A DNA stretch of 64,000 nt from Fibrisoma montanum (lineage in GTDB: Bacteria; Bacteroidota; Bacteroidia; Cytophagales; Spirosomataceae): the NCBI RefSeq assembly GCF_003583365.1, contig NZ_QXED01000003.1, positions 496,001-560,000 on the forward strand, read 5' to 3'. The notes under the pieces were generated by a model that did not search any database, was not told the origin of the DNA, and saw nothing but the letters and a program-made list of their open reading frames with translations. The translations under genes were made by a program, and so were the position numbers. Below are positions 1 through 10,304 of the stretch, piece by piece; the first letter of the stretch is position 1, and every line of letters starts with the position of its first letter.

Positions 1-792
1 ATTGAAAAGCCCGTTGCCGACACCCTCGAAGGGGCTAAACGGGTCGTCGCGGCCGCCGGGAAAGCCGGTAAAAAACTGGTGGTTGGCTACATTCTGCGGC
101 ATCACCCGTCGTGGGAGAAGTTTGTGGAGGTCGCCCGGACGATGGGGAAGCCGCTGGTGATGCGGATGAACCTGAACCAGCAGAGCCACGGACAGATGTG
201 GACCGTTCACCGGAACCTGATGAAGAGCCTGAGTCCGATTGTCGACTGCGGGGTGCATTATATCGACGTCATGTGCCAGATGACCCGGTCGAAACCCGTG
301 CAGGTCAACGCCATCGGTGCCCGGCTGACCAACGACATCCCAGCCGACAATTACAATTACGGCCAGTTGCAGATCCGGTTTGAAGATGGCTCAGTGGGCT
401 GGTACGAAGCCGGTTGGGGACCGATGATGAGCGAAACCGCCTTCTTCGTCAAGGACGTAATCGGCCCGAACGGCTGCGTATCCATCGTTGCTAAAAACGC
501 CGGAGCCACCGGTCAGTCGGACAATGTCGATGCGCACACCAAGACGGAGTCCCTGCGGGTACATTACGCTGATCTGACCGCCAATGACCAGTTTGTTCAG
601 CCCGATACGTGGATCGATATGCAGGACGAGCCCGACCATCAGGAACTCTGCAACCGCGAGCAGCGGTATTTCCTACGGGCCATCCGCGAAAACCTCGACC
701 TGACCGATCACATGCAGGACGCGGTGAACAGCCTACAGATAGCTTTCGCCTGCGATGAGTCCGTCCGTACCGGCCAGCCGGTGTTGTTGTAA
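1..792 (+). CDS. Gfo/Idh/MocA family oxidoreductase, C-terminal part
   Basis: The reading frame is open from the first base, so the N-terminal Rossmann fold (start codon, GxGxxG) lies outside the window. The visible part begins with I-EKPVA, the EKP motif of this NAD(P)-dependent sugar dehydrogenase family, whose lysine is a catalytic/cofactor residue. It continues with the substrate domain, including a DCGVHYIDVM segment that resembles the family's DxGxHxxD motif, and ends at a TAA. Members oxidise or reduce sugars, inositols and related compounds in the cytoplasm; the substrate here cannot be read from the sequence. A strong hairpin follows and the next gene is convergent. An internal GTG at 79 is not the true start. 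Confidence 0.85.
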   Translation: MEKPVADTLEGAKRVVAAAGKAGKKLVVGYILRHHPSWEKFVEVARTMGKPLVMRMNLNQQSHGQMWTVHRNLMKSLSPIVDCGVHYIDVMCQMTRSKPVQVNAIGARLTNDIPADNYNYGQLQIRFEDGSVGWYEAGWGPMMSETAFFVKDVIGPNGCVSIVAKNAGATGQSDNVDAHTKTESLRVHYADLTANDQFVQPDTWIDMQDEPDHQELCNREQRYFLRAIRENLDLTDHMQDAVNSLQIAFACDESVRTGQPVLL

Positions 793-813
793 AAAGCGGC
801 TAGTTTGTATAAC

Positions 814-866
814 ACCCCAAACCCCTGAAGGCGGTCGGCCGTTGCCGCCCTCCAGGGGTTTGGGGT
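814..866. terminator. Bidirectional terminator-like hairpin
   Basis: A 14-bp perfect inverted repeat (814-827 with 853-866, ACCCCAAACCCCTG and its complement) encloses a second small stem, GGCGG/CCGCC. It lies between convergent genes ending at 792 and 908, so it probably ends both transcripts. Confidence 0.75.
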
Positions 867-907
867 ATTTCCCAAAATCAACTTACCGTCTTTAGTTTTG
901 CCCCGAC

Positions 908-1579
908 TTACCCAGCCGCCAGCCGAACGATATCGTTTACTTCCAGCACCCGCTTATCGTAGCCCTTGGTTACGGTGTGGATCATGGCCCGGCCAAGTTC
1001 TTCCAGCGTACAGAACCCCGCCGGATAAAGCGCCCGGCCGATTGGGTAGAGCCAGGCCAGATAGGTGTAGTAGCTCTTCACGTTTCTGGCCCCTTCAGAC
1101 GCCCGCAGAAAGCCCGGCCGGAACATATACGCAGCTCTGAACGGCAGTTGCAGCAACGCGTTCTCCGTTTTACCTTTCACCCGGGCCCACATCAGCCGCC
1201 CCTGTTCGGTGCTGTCGGTGCCGGCCCCGGATACGTAACAGAACGTCATGTCGGGGTTTAGCCGGACGAGCGTACGGGCCACGTGCTGGGTCAGGTCATA
1301 CGTCAGCCGGTGATAATCGGCTTCCTTCATCCCCACCGACGAAACGCCCAGACAAAAAAAGCAGGCGTTGTAGCCTGCCAGTTGATTCTCAATGGCCGAA
1401 ACGTCGAAAAAATCGGCATGCAGCACTTCGGTCAGTTTGGGATGCGATACGCCACCGGGTTTCCGGTTAATGACCAGCACCCGTTCGACATCCGGGTGCC
1501 GCAGGCATTCGTGCAGTACCCCCTCGCCTACCATGCCGGTTGCGCCGGTGATAATTACCCTGATTGCTTTCGATTCCAT
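908..1579 (-). CDS. NAD(P)-binding Rossmann-fold protein (TIP30/NmrA-like)
   Basis: The 223-residue protein begins VIITGATGMVGEGVL, a TGxxGxxG dinucleotide-binding loop. A YVSGAGTDS stretch and a later RPGFL motif follow, both typical of the atypical short-chain dehydrogenases related to TIP30/HTATIP2 and YbjT/NmrA. The classical YxxxK pair is not obvious, so it may be a redox sensor or an epimerase-like reductase rather than a standard dehydrogenase. It is cytoplasmic. It is the last gene of a minus-strand run, 32 bases downstream of the NTF2-like gene, and ends before the shared hairpin at 814-866. Confidence 0.75.
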   Translation of the reverse strand: MESKAIRVIITGATGMVGEGVLHECLRHPDVERVLVINRKPGGVSHPKLTEVLHADFFDVSAIENQLAGYNACFFCLGVSSVGMKEADYHRLTYDLTQHVARTLVRLNPDMTFCYVSGAGTDSTEQGRLMWARVKGKTENALLQLPFRAAYMFRPGFLRASEGARNVKSYYTYLAWLYPIGRALYPAGFCTLEELGRAMIHTVTKGYDKRVLEVNDIVRLAAG

Positions 1580-1611
1580 ACGTTCGCCCCATCGGCCAGA
1601 CCGATGGCAGT

Positions 1612-2052
1612 TTACATTTTAAAAGCCTGCCGGGCCAGCAGCTTCCAGTCGCCTTTTTGTTTGACCCAGACCAGCAGTACACCGAGCTTAACCTGCCCGG
1701 CTACGCCTTTGTTATTGGTTTCGCCGGTAAGCTTATGCCGAACCATAGCGGTATTGTCGACTACCGTTACCGTCTGATCGGTTAGCTCGATGCTTTTGAA
1801 GTCGGAGGCCCCACTAACCAGGGCTTCGACGAATGCGGCTTTGTCTTCAATGGTCCCGCTCGAATGACCATAGCTCAGGTCATTGGCGACCAGGGCTTCG
1901 AGGGTCGCCTTCTCGGGGTCGATCATGGCTTTACGCAGCTTTTCAACGGCCTGTGTTACGGCCTGCTTATCGTCAACGGTTCCGGAGCCGGACAGCATGA
2001 CCAGTGAACCAGCAGTAAACAGGGCAAGGGTTAGGAGCTTCAGGGCTTTCAT
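1612..2052 (-). CDS. Secreted NTF2-like (DUF4440-type) protein
   Basis: A 146-residue protein with a Sec signal peptide (MKALKLLTLALFTAGSLVML). The mature part has the SnoaL/NTF2 cone-fold pattern: an N-terminal amphipathic helix (VTQAVEKLRKAMID), then L-YGHSSGTIEDKAAFVEAL and a beta-rich end finishing in KLLARQAFKM. Such proteins bind small ligands or act as minor isomerases or accessory factors; the ligand is unknown. It sits 50 bases downstream of the rhamnose mutarotase gene and 32 bases upstream of the NAD(P)-binding protein, probably in one transcript. The function is open. Confidence 0.75.
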   Translation of the reverse strand: MKALKLLTLALFTAGSLVMLSGSGTVDDKQAVTQAVEKLRKAMIDPEKATLEALVANDLSYGHSSGTIEDKAAFVEALVSGASDFKSIELTDQTVTVVDNTAMVRHKLTGETNNKGVAGQVKLGVLLVWVKQKGDWKLLARQAFKM

Positions 2053-2102
2053 GGGGATTATTTACGGGTTTTGTTCAATTCGAATGAGCAGAGAGTTTTC
2101 GA

Positions 2103-2417
2103 TCAGTTGCTGTGAAAGACGCGTTCCAGCGGCTGAACCACCGGCGAATTATCCGGGTTAGTGTCCATCAGATCAGCCATATAGGCCCACCACCGCTGCA
2201 TGACGGGCAGCGCCGGCAGGTCGTCGGCCCGATGCCCGTCGATCCGTTTCTGTACGGCAAACAACGTACCGCTGCTTCGGTCGAGGTAGATGGAATAATC
2301 CCGGATACCGGCCTCGGTCAACGCAGCCGAAAGCTCCGGCCAGATTTCATCGTGCCGCCGTTTGTATTCGGCTTCCACGCCTGGCCTGAGCTTCATGGTA
2401 AAGGCAATTTCTTCCAT
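2103..2417 (-). CDS. rhaM: L-rhamnose mutarotase
   Basis: The 104-residue protein matches RhaM in length and motifs: the N-terminal [22 protein letters not shown], a central YSIYLD, and the strongly conserved [19 protein letters not shown] near the C-terminus. RhaM interconverts the alpha and beta anomers of L-rhamnose so that the isomerase or a dehydrogenase receives the right form. It is cytoplasmic. The start lies only 8 bases after the stop of the large ThuA-PQQ gene, so the two are probably co-transcribed. No rhamnose isomerase or kinase gene is in the window, so the pairing with oxidative sugar enzymes is notable. Confidence 0.92.
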   Translation of the reverse strand: MEEIAFTMKLRPGVEAEYKRRHDEIWPELSAALTEAGIRDYSIYLDRSSGTLFAVQKRIDGHRADDLPALPVMQRWWAYMADLMDTNPDNSPVVQPLERVFHSN

Positions 2418-2425
2418 GTCGGTTC

Positions 2426-5400
2426 TTATTGATTGAACTGGATGCTGCTGAGCTGGATGATTTCGTTGGTCGGTTTTGTGCGTTTGACCACCACGATATA
2501 AACATCGTGTTTGCCCGTAATGGGTTTCTCCAGCTCACCCGTTACGGACCGCATCGTTTTCCAGTCGCCTGTAGTGCTGTAGGGTGTCCGGCTGATTACG
2601 GGTCCGGCAAACGAATCAAGCCGCAGCTCAATCTCGCCGTCTTTGTTCAGCGACGAGTAGTCGTACGTGAGCGATTTGATACCAGTCAGGTCGATGTTTT
2701 TGTAGAGCAGATACGCTTTATGCCCACCGGCACTCAGGCGGTTGCCCCAGCGCGGAAAACCAACGTACGCATCGGCATCGAGCGCCCGCACTTTTGCGCT
2801 GCGGAGCGTTACAACATCGGTGGCGGTCAGCGGCCCGACCACCTTACCGCCGTTGTCGGTGTAGGTCGCCACCAGCGTGTACTGACCGCGGGGCTCTTCG
2901 GCTTTGTGCTCGTTCAGGGCCAGCGCCCCCTGGAGCGGTACGGTTACCCGCTTCTGCTCGTCGGTCAGGGAGAAGATGTATTTCACCATCTCCTGGGCGT
3001 CCTGCATCGGAATCTGCGGGTGCGCACTCATGAGGTGATCTTTGCTCCAGCTTCCGCCCCCGCCTTCGATGATCTTCTTGGCCAGCCGCTCGGTTATGCC
3101 CGGCTGGCCTTTGTAGCGGCTCGCTACAGCCACGAACGTCGGGCCGACCGATGGCTTGTCGATGGTATGGCAGGCTTTGCAGTCGCTGTTAGCAATGAGC
3201 GTTTTCCCGAGCGATCCGTTGCCGATAGCGTCCAGATTCTGGTGGCCCTGCTGTGGGGCGGTCGGTACGTTCCCCGGCTGGGCACTGTACGCATAAAATA
3301 CGTTAACCCGTTTAGGATCAATCTTGGCATCCTCTTTATCAGTCACTTTGACTGAATAGGTGAACGGCTTTCCTTCCCAGAAAAACGATTTGTTGCCGGT
3401 CGTCGTAATGGCGACTTCCGGCTGGGCGTTGCCCACTTTCACAACGACCGTATCCATGCCTACCAGACCGGTCTGATCGCTCACTTTCAGAATGGCGGTA
3501 TACACACCGGGTTGAGAATAGGTATAGGTTGCGTTGGCGCTGGTTGCACCAACGGTCTTGCCGTCAAACAGCCATTGGTACGTCAGCTGATCATCCTGAT
3601 CCAGATCGGACCCATTGCCACTGAAGCTCACCCGCAGCGGAGCCTGCCCAACCGCTTCTTTGACGGGCGGTACGTTTCGACCGTCCGAGGTAAGAAACGC
3701 CCGGGCGCGTCGCTCGGCCACCGCGACCGAATCAACCACACCGGCGCGGGCAATGGGCGCTCGGTTACCGGTGTTGTACTCGATTTTCACCAGCCGGGCA
3801 TCGTCGTTGTCAGCCCCATACACCGAACCGTATTCCAGCATGAACATCACGCCGTCTTTACTGAAAGCCAGATCGATTGGCCGGCGAAAATCACCGTTCG
3901 TTGCCATAAATGGCTCAGTACGCAGGTAGTTCTCGTTCTGATCAAACCGGGCCACTACCACCCAGTTCCGCATCCAGTCGAACAGGAACAGGCCCCCGTC
4001 GTAGTAGTCCGGGAACTTGCTTCTTGAGGTTGAGCTGCGGTCGTACGTATAAAACGCACCCGCCATGGCGCTCCGTCCCCCCTGCCCTAGCTCCGGAAAC
4101 TCTTTAGAAGCCGCGTACGGGTACCAGATCATGGCCGACGTAGCCGGTGGCAGGTTCTTCAGGCCCGTGTTGTTCACCGAACTGTTGACCGGCGTATTGG
4201 GGTTAAACTTCGGCCCCGCTGCGTTGGTCGCATAATCCAGATCCGGATACGGCTGGCTGTTGCCGATAAACAGCGGCCAGCCGTGGTTACCCGGCTTTTT
4301 CGCCTGGTTGAACTCATCATACCCCCGCGGACCGATGGTACTGTCCTTACCCGCATCCGGGCCAATTTCGCCCCAGTACAGCACCGACGACCTCGGATTG
4401 ACGGCAATGCGGTACGGGTTCCGCAACCCCATCGTGTAAATTTCAGGCCGGGTTAGGGCGCGGTCCGGCGATTCGGTGCCTTTCGGGAAAAGGTTGCCGT
4501 CCGGAATGGTATACGTACCGTCGGGCTGGGGTTTGATTCGGAGCACTTTCCCGCGTAAGTCATTCGTATTGGCCGCCGAGCGCTGCGCATCCAGCGTCAG
4601 GTGATCGGGGCGTTCGTCGATGGGCGCGTAGCCGTTGGACGGGAACGGGTTGGTGTTATCGCCGGTCGAGAGGTAGAGATTTCCTTCTTTGTCCCAGGCA
4701 AACGACCCGCCGTGGTGGGCGCTGGCCTCAAACTCGTGCGGAATCTTCAGAAGCACTTTTTCCGATCCCAGATCAATCGTGTTATCGTCGTTGACGACAA
4801 ACCGAGACAAGTGGTAATTAACCGGATTTTTATCGGTCATTGGGGAATAGTACAGGTACAGAAAATGGTTGGTGGCAAACTGCGGATCGACCGTTACGCC
4901 CTGCACACCAAAGCCCTGCTTCGTCGTTACGTTAAATTTGTGCATCACCCGGCTCTGGTTCGTGCCCGGATCATAAACCGACAGGTTGCCGCTCCGTTCG
5001 GTGAAAAAGACCCGGCCCGGCTTACCGCTGCCTTCGTCGGCAATGGCCAGCTCCATGGGCTCGTTGAGGTCGTTGACCAGCACCGTTTTGACAAAGCGGT
5101 TTTCTTCCGGCATCACCACCGCATACGCTTTTCTGTAGTTCAGCGGCTCCCCGTTGCCCATAACGTAGTTGAGTCCGCCCAGCAGGTGTTTGATAAACAA
5201 CGGCTCGCTGTAGCTGGCGTTTTCGTGCCCACCGCCGGTATAGAACGCCCGGCCCCCGTCGAATTCATGGTACCACGCAATGGGGTGATCGCTGCCGTTG
5301 GTGCCGCCTTCATAAGTGTTTTCGTCCAGACTTGCCAGTACGTTCAGGCCGGCGTAGAACGAGCGGTAGTTGTACCATTCGTCGGTACGTTCCCAGCGGT

Positions 5401-5956
5401 CGGGCAGATGCGCGGTAGAGGGGTGCTTTTTATCGGTTACGTCGATGGTTGCTTTCCGTACGTTCGGGTTACTGGGGTGGCTGGCAAAGTAGCCGCCTAC
5501 CAGCTTGTTGTACCACGGCCAGTCGTATTCGGTATCGGCAGCCGCGTGGATACCCATGTAGCCGCCACCGGCCTGAATAAACCGCTCAAAAGCCGCCTGC
5601 TGCTGGGGATTCAGTACGTTACCGGTCGTGCTCATAAATACGACGGCCTGGTAGTTTCGCAGGCTGTCGTCGGTGAAATACGCGGCATTTTTGGTTGTAT
5701 CGACCCGGAAGTTATTTTCCCTGCCCAGCTTCTGAATAGCCGCAATGCCATAGGGAATCGAGCCGTGGACGTACCCCTTGGTTCGGGAGAAAACAAGCAC
5801 CCGACGCGGAGCGGCCGGAGCCGTCGCTGTCGTCGACGACGCTGCGTTTTGTGTACCAACGTTCTGGGTTCTCAGACAAGCGTATAAGCCAACGGTAGCA
5901 CCGGCCGCCAGAACCAACCGGAGCCAGGGTTTCGTCGAAGACGGTAACCAATTCAT
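2426..5956 (-). CDS. ThuA / PQQ-type sugar dehydrogenase / PKD / cytochrome c / CBM multidomain protein
   Basis: This large exported protein has about 1176 residues when started at the ATG at 5956 (MNWLPSSTK), just before a hydrophobic signal region; an upstream in-frame start at 6007 would bury that signal. Domains in order: ThuA-like amidotransferase fold (about 50-265; [25 protein letters not shown]), a soluble glucose-dehydrogenase/PQQ beta-propeller (about 290-740; [21 protein letters not shown]), a PKD domain (about 770-850), a monohaem cytochrome c (about 925-1010, CKACH), and a C-terminal beta-sandwich resembling CBM6. It probably oxidises a sugar in the periplasm or at the surface and passes electrons to its own haem. 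rhaM follows 8 bases downstream. Confidence 0.88.
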   Translation of the reverse strand: MNWLPSSTKPWLRLVLAAGATVGLYACLRTQNVGTQNAASSTTATAPAAPRRVLVFSRTKGYVHGSIPYGIAAIQKLGRENNFRVDTTKNAAYFTDDSLRNYQAVVFMSTTGNVLNPQQQAAFERFIQAGGGYMGIHAAADTEYDWPWYNKLVGGYFASHPSNPNVRKATIDVTDKKHPSTAHLPDRWERTDEWYNYRSFYAGLNVLASLDENTYEGGTNGSDHPIAWYHEFDGGRAFYTGGGHENASYSEPLFIKHLLGGLNYVMGNGEPLNYRKAYAVVMPEENRFVKTVLVNDLNEPMELAIADEGSGKPGRVFFTERSGNLSVYDPGTNQSRVMHKFNVTTKQGFGVQGVTVDPQFATNHFLYLYYSPMTDKNPVNYHLSRFVVNDDNTIDLGSEKVLLKIPHEFEASAHHGGSFAWDKEGNLYLSTGDNTNPFPSNGYAPIDERPDHLTLDAQRSAANTNDLRGKVLRIKPQPDGTYTIPDGNLFPKGTESPDRALTRPEIYTMGLRNPYRIAVNPRSSVLYWGEIGPDAGKDSTIGPRGYDEFNQAKKPGNHGWPLFIGNSQPYPDLDYATNAAGPKFNPNTPVNSSVNNTGLKNLPPATSAMIWYPYAASKEFPELGQGGRSAMAGAFYTYDRSSTSRSKFPDYYDGGLFLFDWMRNWVVVARFDQNENYLRTEPFMATNGDFRRPIDLAFSKDGVMFMLEYGSVYGADNDDARLVKIEYNTGNRAPIARAGVVDSVAVAERRARAFLTSDGRNVPPVKEAVGQAPLRVSFSGNGSDLDQDDQLTYQWLFDGKTVGATSANATYTYSQPGVYTAILKVSDQTGLVGMDTVVVKVGNAQPEVAITTTGNKSFFWEGKPFTYSVKVTDKEDAKIDPKRVNVFYAYSAQPGNVPTAPQQGHQNLDAIGNGSLGKTLIANSDCKACHTIDKPSVGPTFVAVASRYKGQPGITERLAKKIIEGGGGSWSKDHLMSAHPQIPMQDAQEMVKYIFSLTDEQKRVTVPLQGALALNEHKAEEPRGQYTLVATYTDNGGKVVGPLTATDVVTLRSAKVRALDADAYVGFPRWGNRLSAGGHKAYLLYKNIDLTGIKSLTYDYSSLNKDGEIELRLDSFAGPVISRTPYSTTGDWKTMRSVTGELEKPITGKHDVYIVVVKRTKPTNEIIQLSSIQFNQ

Positions 5957-6146
5957 GAGGTAATAAAAGTTGAGGGTTTTGATGCTGCGGTGGTAAAAAA
6001 GAGCCAAAATGCCCCGTTTTTACCACCGTACAGGTACAGTAGCTTAAGGCACTCTGTTAATAAAAACTACTCATATCTGAATGTAACGATAGCAGCTGTC
6101 GGCGTCGCCGGGGGTCAGCAAAAGAAACCGTTTCCTGATCTCTGTT

Positions 6147-6623
6147 TTACTTTGGTGCCCCGGCCGGATCTACATAAGCCAGAATGGCCCTGATGTCCTC
6201 GTCGGTCAGATTCGGGAAGCTCGACATGGGTATTTTGCCGAATTTGGTATAGACCTGAACCGCATACGGGTCCCCGCTGGCTACGACGGCCTGCGAATTT
6301 CGTATCCAGTTCACCAACCAGGCCTCGCCGGGTGTCCGGGCCACTACCCCTTTCAGGCCAGGCCCAACGGCTACCTCCTCCGTTACGGTGTGGCATTGCG
6401 CACAGTTGTTGGTGAACAACTCCTTCCCTTTTGTCTGTTGCTCGGTCAAAACAGCCGGCGTTGCTGCTTTCACCGGCCCACCGGCCGGCTGAACGGGGGC
6501 GGATTCGGTATCGTCCGGGTACAAAAACGCGGTAGAAAGCAGCAGTACGATACTGAGACTAACCAGCCCTATGAGGCTCACCAGAGCCGTTGTCAACGGT
6601 CGAATGTATGAAATAGACATCAT
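6147..6623 (-). CDS. Membrane-anchored monohaem cytochrome c
   Basis: The ATG pair at 6620-6623 gives MMSISYIRPL followed by one hydrophobic segment (about residues 9-34), then a Pro/Ala-rich linker and a class I cytochrome c domain. CAQCH (Cys74, Cys77, His78) binds haem and the KIPMSSFP methionine is the likely second axial ligand. About 159 residues. It is expected on the periplasmic side of the inner membrane, carrying electrons. It lies 190 bases upstream of the ThuA-PQQ-cytochrome gene on the same strand and could be its electron acceptor; that link is inferred from position only. Confidence 0.85.
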   Translation of the reverse strand: MMSISYIRPLTTALVSLIGLVSLSIVLLLSTAFLYPDDTESAPVQPAGGPVKAATPAVLTEQQTKGKELFTNNCAQCHTVTEEVAVGPGLKGVVARTPGEAWLVNWIRNSQAVVASGDPYAVQVYTKFGKIPMSSFPNLTDEDIRAILAYVDPAGAPK

Positions 6624-7054
6624 GGCGATTGGTTTCTGGATACGTCGGAAATTTACGGGCCAGCCTGACACGATCCAAGTAAACCGTAACCTATTTTTGA
6701 GTTACGTCGACCGTTCAGTTACCACCTGGCAACGGGTAGTCAGCTGGTTTGGATGTAGGGGTAAGCGTTACTGCCAACCCACTATCTATTGTTTGCTATT
6801 CGTAAGTTTTCCTTTGAATTTCGCTAGACAGACGGCCAGGTGTCGTGTAGCTTTGACTTTCTTTATCTTTCGCCTGCCAATGCACGTTTTAACCTATTTC
6901 TCTTCGGGTTTTACCGAGGTCACACACGTCAAGAAACACGCCCAGTCAGCTCCATTGCGATCAGACATCATTAAATAAGCCTATGCATCATTCAGCTGTT
7001 AAGTCCATTAGCCACAGTTCGTTCGAGTCAGGTAGCCGTCGTGCAACCCGGTTT
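6624..7054. other. Divergent intergenic region
   Basis: About 430 bases between the cytochrome c gene (minus) and the monooxygenase-like gene (plus). It should hold both promoters. A TAGCTTTG at 6848-6855 fits the Bacteroidota -7 box on the plus strand, but no well-spaced -33 TTTG precedes it. The open frame that covers 6571-6978 has no recognisable protein features. Confidence 0.4.
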
Positions 7055-7450
7055 ATGAGTTACAAGTGTGGGTTGTTACGGATGCTTGCCGTCTGGTTGT
7101 TGGTCGGTTGCTTTTGCAGTACGGCCTTTTCTCAGGATAAGAACCGGATGGTTAGACTGGCCAAACTTGTCATTGATGCCCCACAGCTGGAACGTTACAA
7201 AGCGTTTCTGAAAGAGGAGATTGAGGCTTCGGTCCGGCTTGAACCCGGCGTACTGACCCTGTACGCCGTTTGGGAAAAAGAGAAGCCTACGCACTTTACC
7301 ATTCTGGAGATTTACGCGGATTCAACGGCGTACAAGGCTCATATCCAAACTCCTCACTTCCTGAAATACAAGAACGGCACGAAAGACATGGTGAAGTCGC
7401 TGGAACTGGTAGACACCACTCCTCTTGTGCCCGGTATGAAGATAAAGTAA
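7055..7450 (+). CDS. Secreted antibiotic-biosynthesis-monooxygenase-fold protein (quinol monooxygenase-like)
   Basis: From the ATG at 7055 the protein is about 131 residues with a signal peptide (LRMLAVWLLVGCFCSTAFSQ). The mature part is an ABM-domain ferredoxin-like fold: VRLAKLVIDAPQLERYKAFLKEEIEASVRLEPGVL, then TLYAVWEKEKPTHFTILEIYAD and HIQTPHFLKYK. This resembles YgiN-type quinol monooxygenases, though export is less usual. It may modify or bind quinones or related aromatics in the periplasm. The upstream ATG at 6983 would place the signal peptide internally, so 7055 is preferred. It converges with the AraC regulator. Confidence 0.75.
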   Translation: MSYKCGLLRMLAVWLLVGCFCSTAFSQDKNRMVRLAKLVIDAPQLERYKAFLKEEIEASVRLEPGVLTLYAVWEKEKPTHFTILEIYADSTAYKAHIQTPHFLKYKNGTKDMVKSLELVDTTPLVPGMKIK

Positions 7451-7478
7451 GGTTTCACCGGCTACCGCGGCCTTCATT

Positions 7479-8399
7479 CTACGCAGTCCCGGACTGCTTC
7501 TGTCCGAATTGCATCCGGTATTCGTTGGGCGATTGGCCAACCCGCTGTTTGAACAGGCGGCTGAAGTGCTGCGGGTATTTGAAACCCAGTTCAAAGGCTA
7601 TTTCGTTTACGGTTTTGCCCGGCTCGAAAATCTTCGCTTTGGCTACCTCAATCAGCCTGAACTGGATGTACTCCTGCGCGGTTTTGCCAGTCTCTTTTTT
7701 AACCAGATCGCCGAAATAATTGGGGGACAAATTCAGCTGATCGGCGCAGTAGGCCACCGACGGCAACCCGCTCGTTTGGGGCTTATCCGATGAAAGGTAC
7801 TGCGTGAGCAGGGTTTCAAACCGCTCCAGAACGCCCTGGTGCGCATGATTGCGGGTAATGAACTGGCGGTCGTAAAAACGGGCGCAGTAGTTGAGAAACA
7901 GGTCAATGTTGGACACGATCAGGCGTTTGCTGTGCGCGTCGATGGCATGCTCCAGCTCGTAGCTGATCTTCGACAGGCAATCCAGCACCAGTTGCCGTTC
8001 CCGGTTCGACAAGTGCAGGGCTTCGTTGAACTGATAGCCAAAGAACGAATAGTCCTGAATATGCCGTCCAAGCGACGTACCATGAATCAGGTCAGCGTGA
8101 AAGGCCAGCGCGTACCCTTTGGGCTGATAGATTTCTCCGTTGCCGATCACGCCGGCTACCTGGCCCGGTGCCAGAAATATCAGGGTGCCTTCCTGGTAAT
8201 CGTAGGTGTGCCGACCATACACCAGATCCCCGCATTTTACGTCTTTCAGCAGGATAGTGTAAAAGCCAAAGTACATGCGGGAACCCTGTCGGGGGGCAGC
8301 CTTCGAGAAGTCGATGACACTGACCAGCGGGTGTAAGGTTTCCGTATTGTTAAACGCGTTGTAATCGTTTATTGTCTCAAAACGTCGAAGCGTATCCAT
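7479..8399 (-). CDS. AraC-family transcriptional regulator
   Basis: A 306-residue cytoplasmic regulator. The N-terminal half is a cupin-like sensing region (MYFGFYTILLKDVKCG, YDYQEGTLIFLAPGQV). The C-terminal 100 residues carry two helix-turn-helix motifs ending in the AraC signature (VNEIAFELGFKYPQHFSRLFKQRVGQSPNEYR). The gene is divergent from the aldo/keto reductase at 8557 with about 157 bases between starts, the usual layout for a regulator controlling its neighbour; this control is inferred. The stop lies 28 bases from the convergent gene, with no clear terminator. Confidence 0.9.
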   Translation of the reverse strand: MDTLRRFETINDYNAFNNTETLHPLVSVIDFSKAAPRQGSRMYFGFYTILLKDVKCGDLVYGRHTYDYQEGTLIFLAPGQVAGVIGNGEIYQPKGYALAFHADLIHGTSLGRHIQDYSFFGYQFNEALHLSNRERQLVLDCLSKISYELEHAIDAHSKRLIVSNIDLFLNYCARFYDRQFITRNHAHQGVLERFETLLTQYLSSDKPQTSGLPSVAYCADQLNLSPNYFGDLVKKETGKTAQEYIQFRLIEVAKAKIFEPGKTVNEIAFELGFKYPQHFSRLFKQRVGQSPNEYRMQFGQKQSGTA

Positions 8400-8529
8400 G
8401 CCGTTCGTTGCTCTGCCTACCTCAAAATTAGCCCTTTATTTCTGTCCCCTGTAAAAAGCATACCTTCATCCGTAATATTGGTAGATATATCCGTAATCTG
8501 TATACCATCTGCCGGGCAAGAAACGCTGA

Positions 8530-9549
<1,020 letters not shown>

Positions 9550-9673
9550 AGGAGCGATGTCCAGTGGTCATCAGTACGTCTGGTGGCGCTTTAGAACCGC
9601 TGAACACATTCCCGTTTTTAGTCTGGCTGGTCGTTTTGTATATTCACAAGCGTTAAGAATGAGTAAGATCCAA

Positions 9674-9721
9674 TTCGTTGTCATCCCGACGCCAGGACCG
9701 GGCCGCCGGGATGATAACGAA
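9674..9721. repeat. Dispersed GTCATCCCGACG hairpin repeat, copy 1
   Basis: An 18-bp imperfect inverted repeat (9674-9691 with 9704-9721, two mismatches) containing GTCATCCCGACGCCAGGA. The same core begins both arms of the long hairpin at 40364-40458 and recurs in part at 58264. It lies between the aldo/keto reductase and the next operon and could work as a terminator or a REP-like element. Confidence 0.7.
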
Positions 9722-9798
9722 TACTGCTGTAAACTATTAAATAACGGATGCTTACCTAGGATTTATAGCATATTCATACAACGGTAAACCCAAAAACT

Positions 9799-10302
9799 GT
9801 GGCAACATTCAATGTAAAGGTCAACGGAAAAATCAGGCGGGTCGACGTTGACCCATCGACGCCGATGCTCTGGGTACTGCGCGACCACCTCAATTTAGCC
9901 GGTACAAAATACGGCTGCGGCATAGCCCAGTGCGGAGCCTGCACAATCCATCTGGATGGAACGGCAGTACGCTCCTGTCAGTTGCCCGTTTCGGCCGTTG
10001 GCAACATGCCCGTCACAACCATTGAAGGCTTATCACCCAAAGGGGACCATCCTGTACAAAAGGCGTGGCTGGAACACGATGTGGCCCAGTGCGGCTACTG
10101 TCAGGCGGGTCAGATCATGAGCGCGGCTTCGCTACTGAAAACGAATCCGAATCCGGCCGATGCCGATATCGAAGCGGCTATGAGCGGCAACATCTGCCGG
10201 TGTGGTACGTACGTGCGCATTCGGGAAGCCATCCGGTCGGCAGCCGGTACTATGGCACGCGTTGAACCCCAGACACCCAACAAAACCACCCCTAAACGCT
10301 GA
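9799..10302 (+). CDS. iorA: [2Fe-2S] subunit of a molybdenum hydroxylase (isoquinoline 1-oxidoreductase alpha type)
   Basis: A 167-residue small subunit of the xanthine oxidase family. The N-terminal plant-type ferredoxin domain has [15 protein letters not shown] and a following RSC. The C-terminal helical domain binds the second [2Fe-2S] cluster through [10 protein letters not shown] and GNICRCGTY. It transfers electrons from the Mo centre. The best start is a GTG at 9799, because the core fold begins right after it. It lacks a signal; export probably occurs by piggyback on the Tat signal of the large subunit. Only 2 bases separate it from that gene, so they form an operon. The symbol is by family resemblance. 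Confidence 0.9.
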   Translation: MATFNVKVNGKIRRVDVDPSTPMLWVLRDHLNLAGTKYGCGIAQCGACTIHLDGTAVRSCQLPVSAVGNMPVTTIEGLSPKGDHPVQKAWLEHDVAQCGYCQAGQIMSAASLLKTNPNPADADIEAAMSGNICRCGTYVRIREAIRSAAGTMARVEPQTPNKTTPKR

Positions 10303-10304
10303 CC

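Noticed and set aside
4601-5887. A 428-codon open frame on the plus strand
   Set aside because: It is opposite the ThuA/PQQ gene, which is clearly real by motif content.
6571-6978. A 135-codon open frame between cytochrome c and monooxygenase genes
   Set aside because: It overlaps the start of the cytochrome c gene, has no signal or recognisable domain, and covers a probable promoter region.
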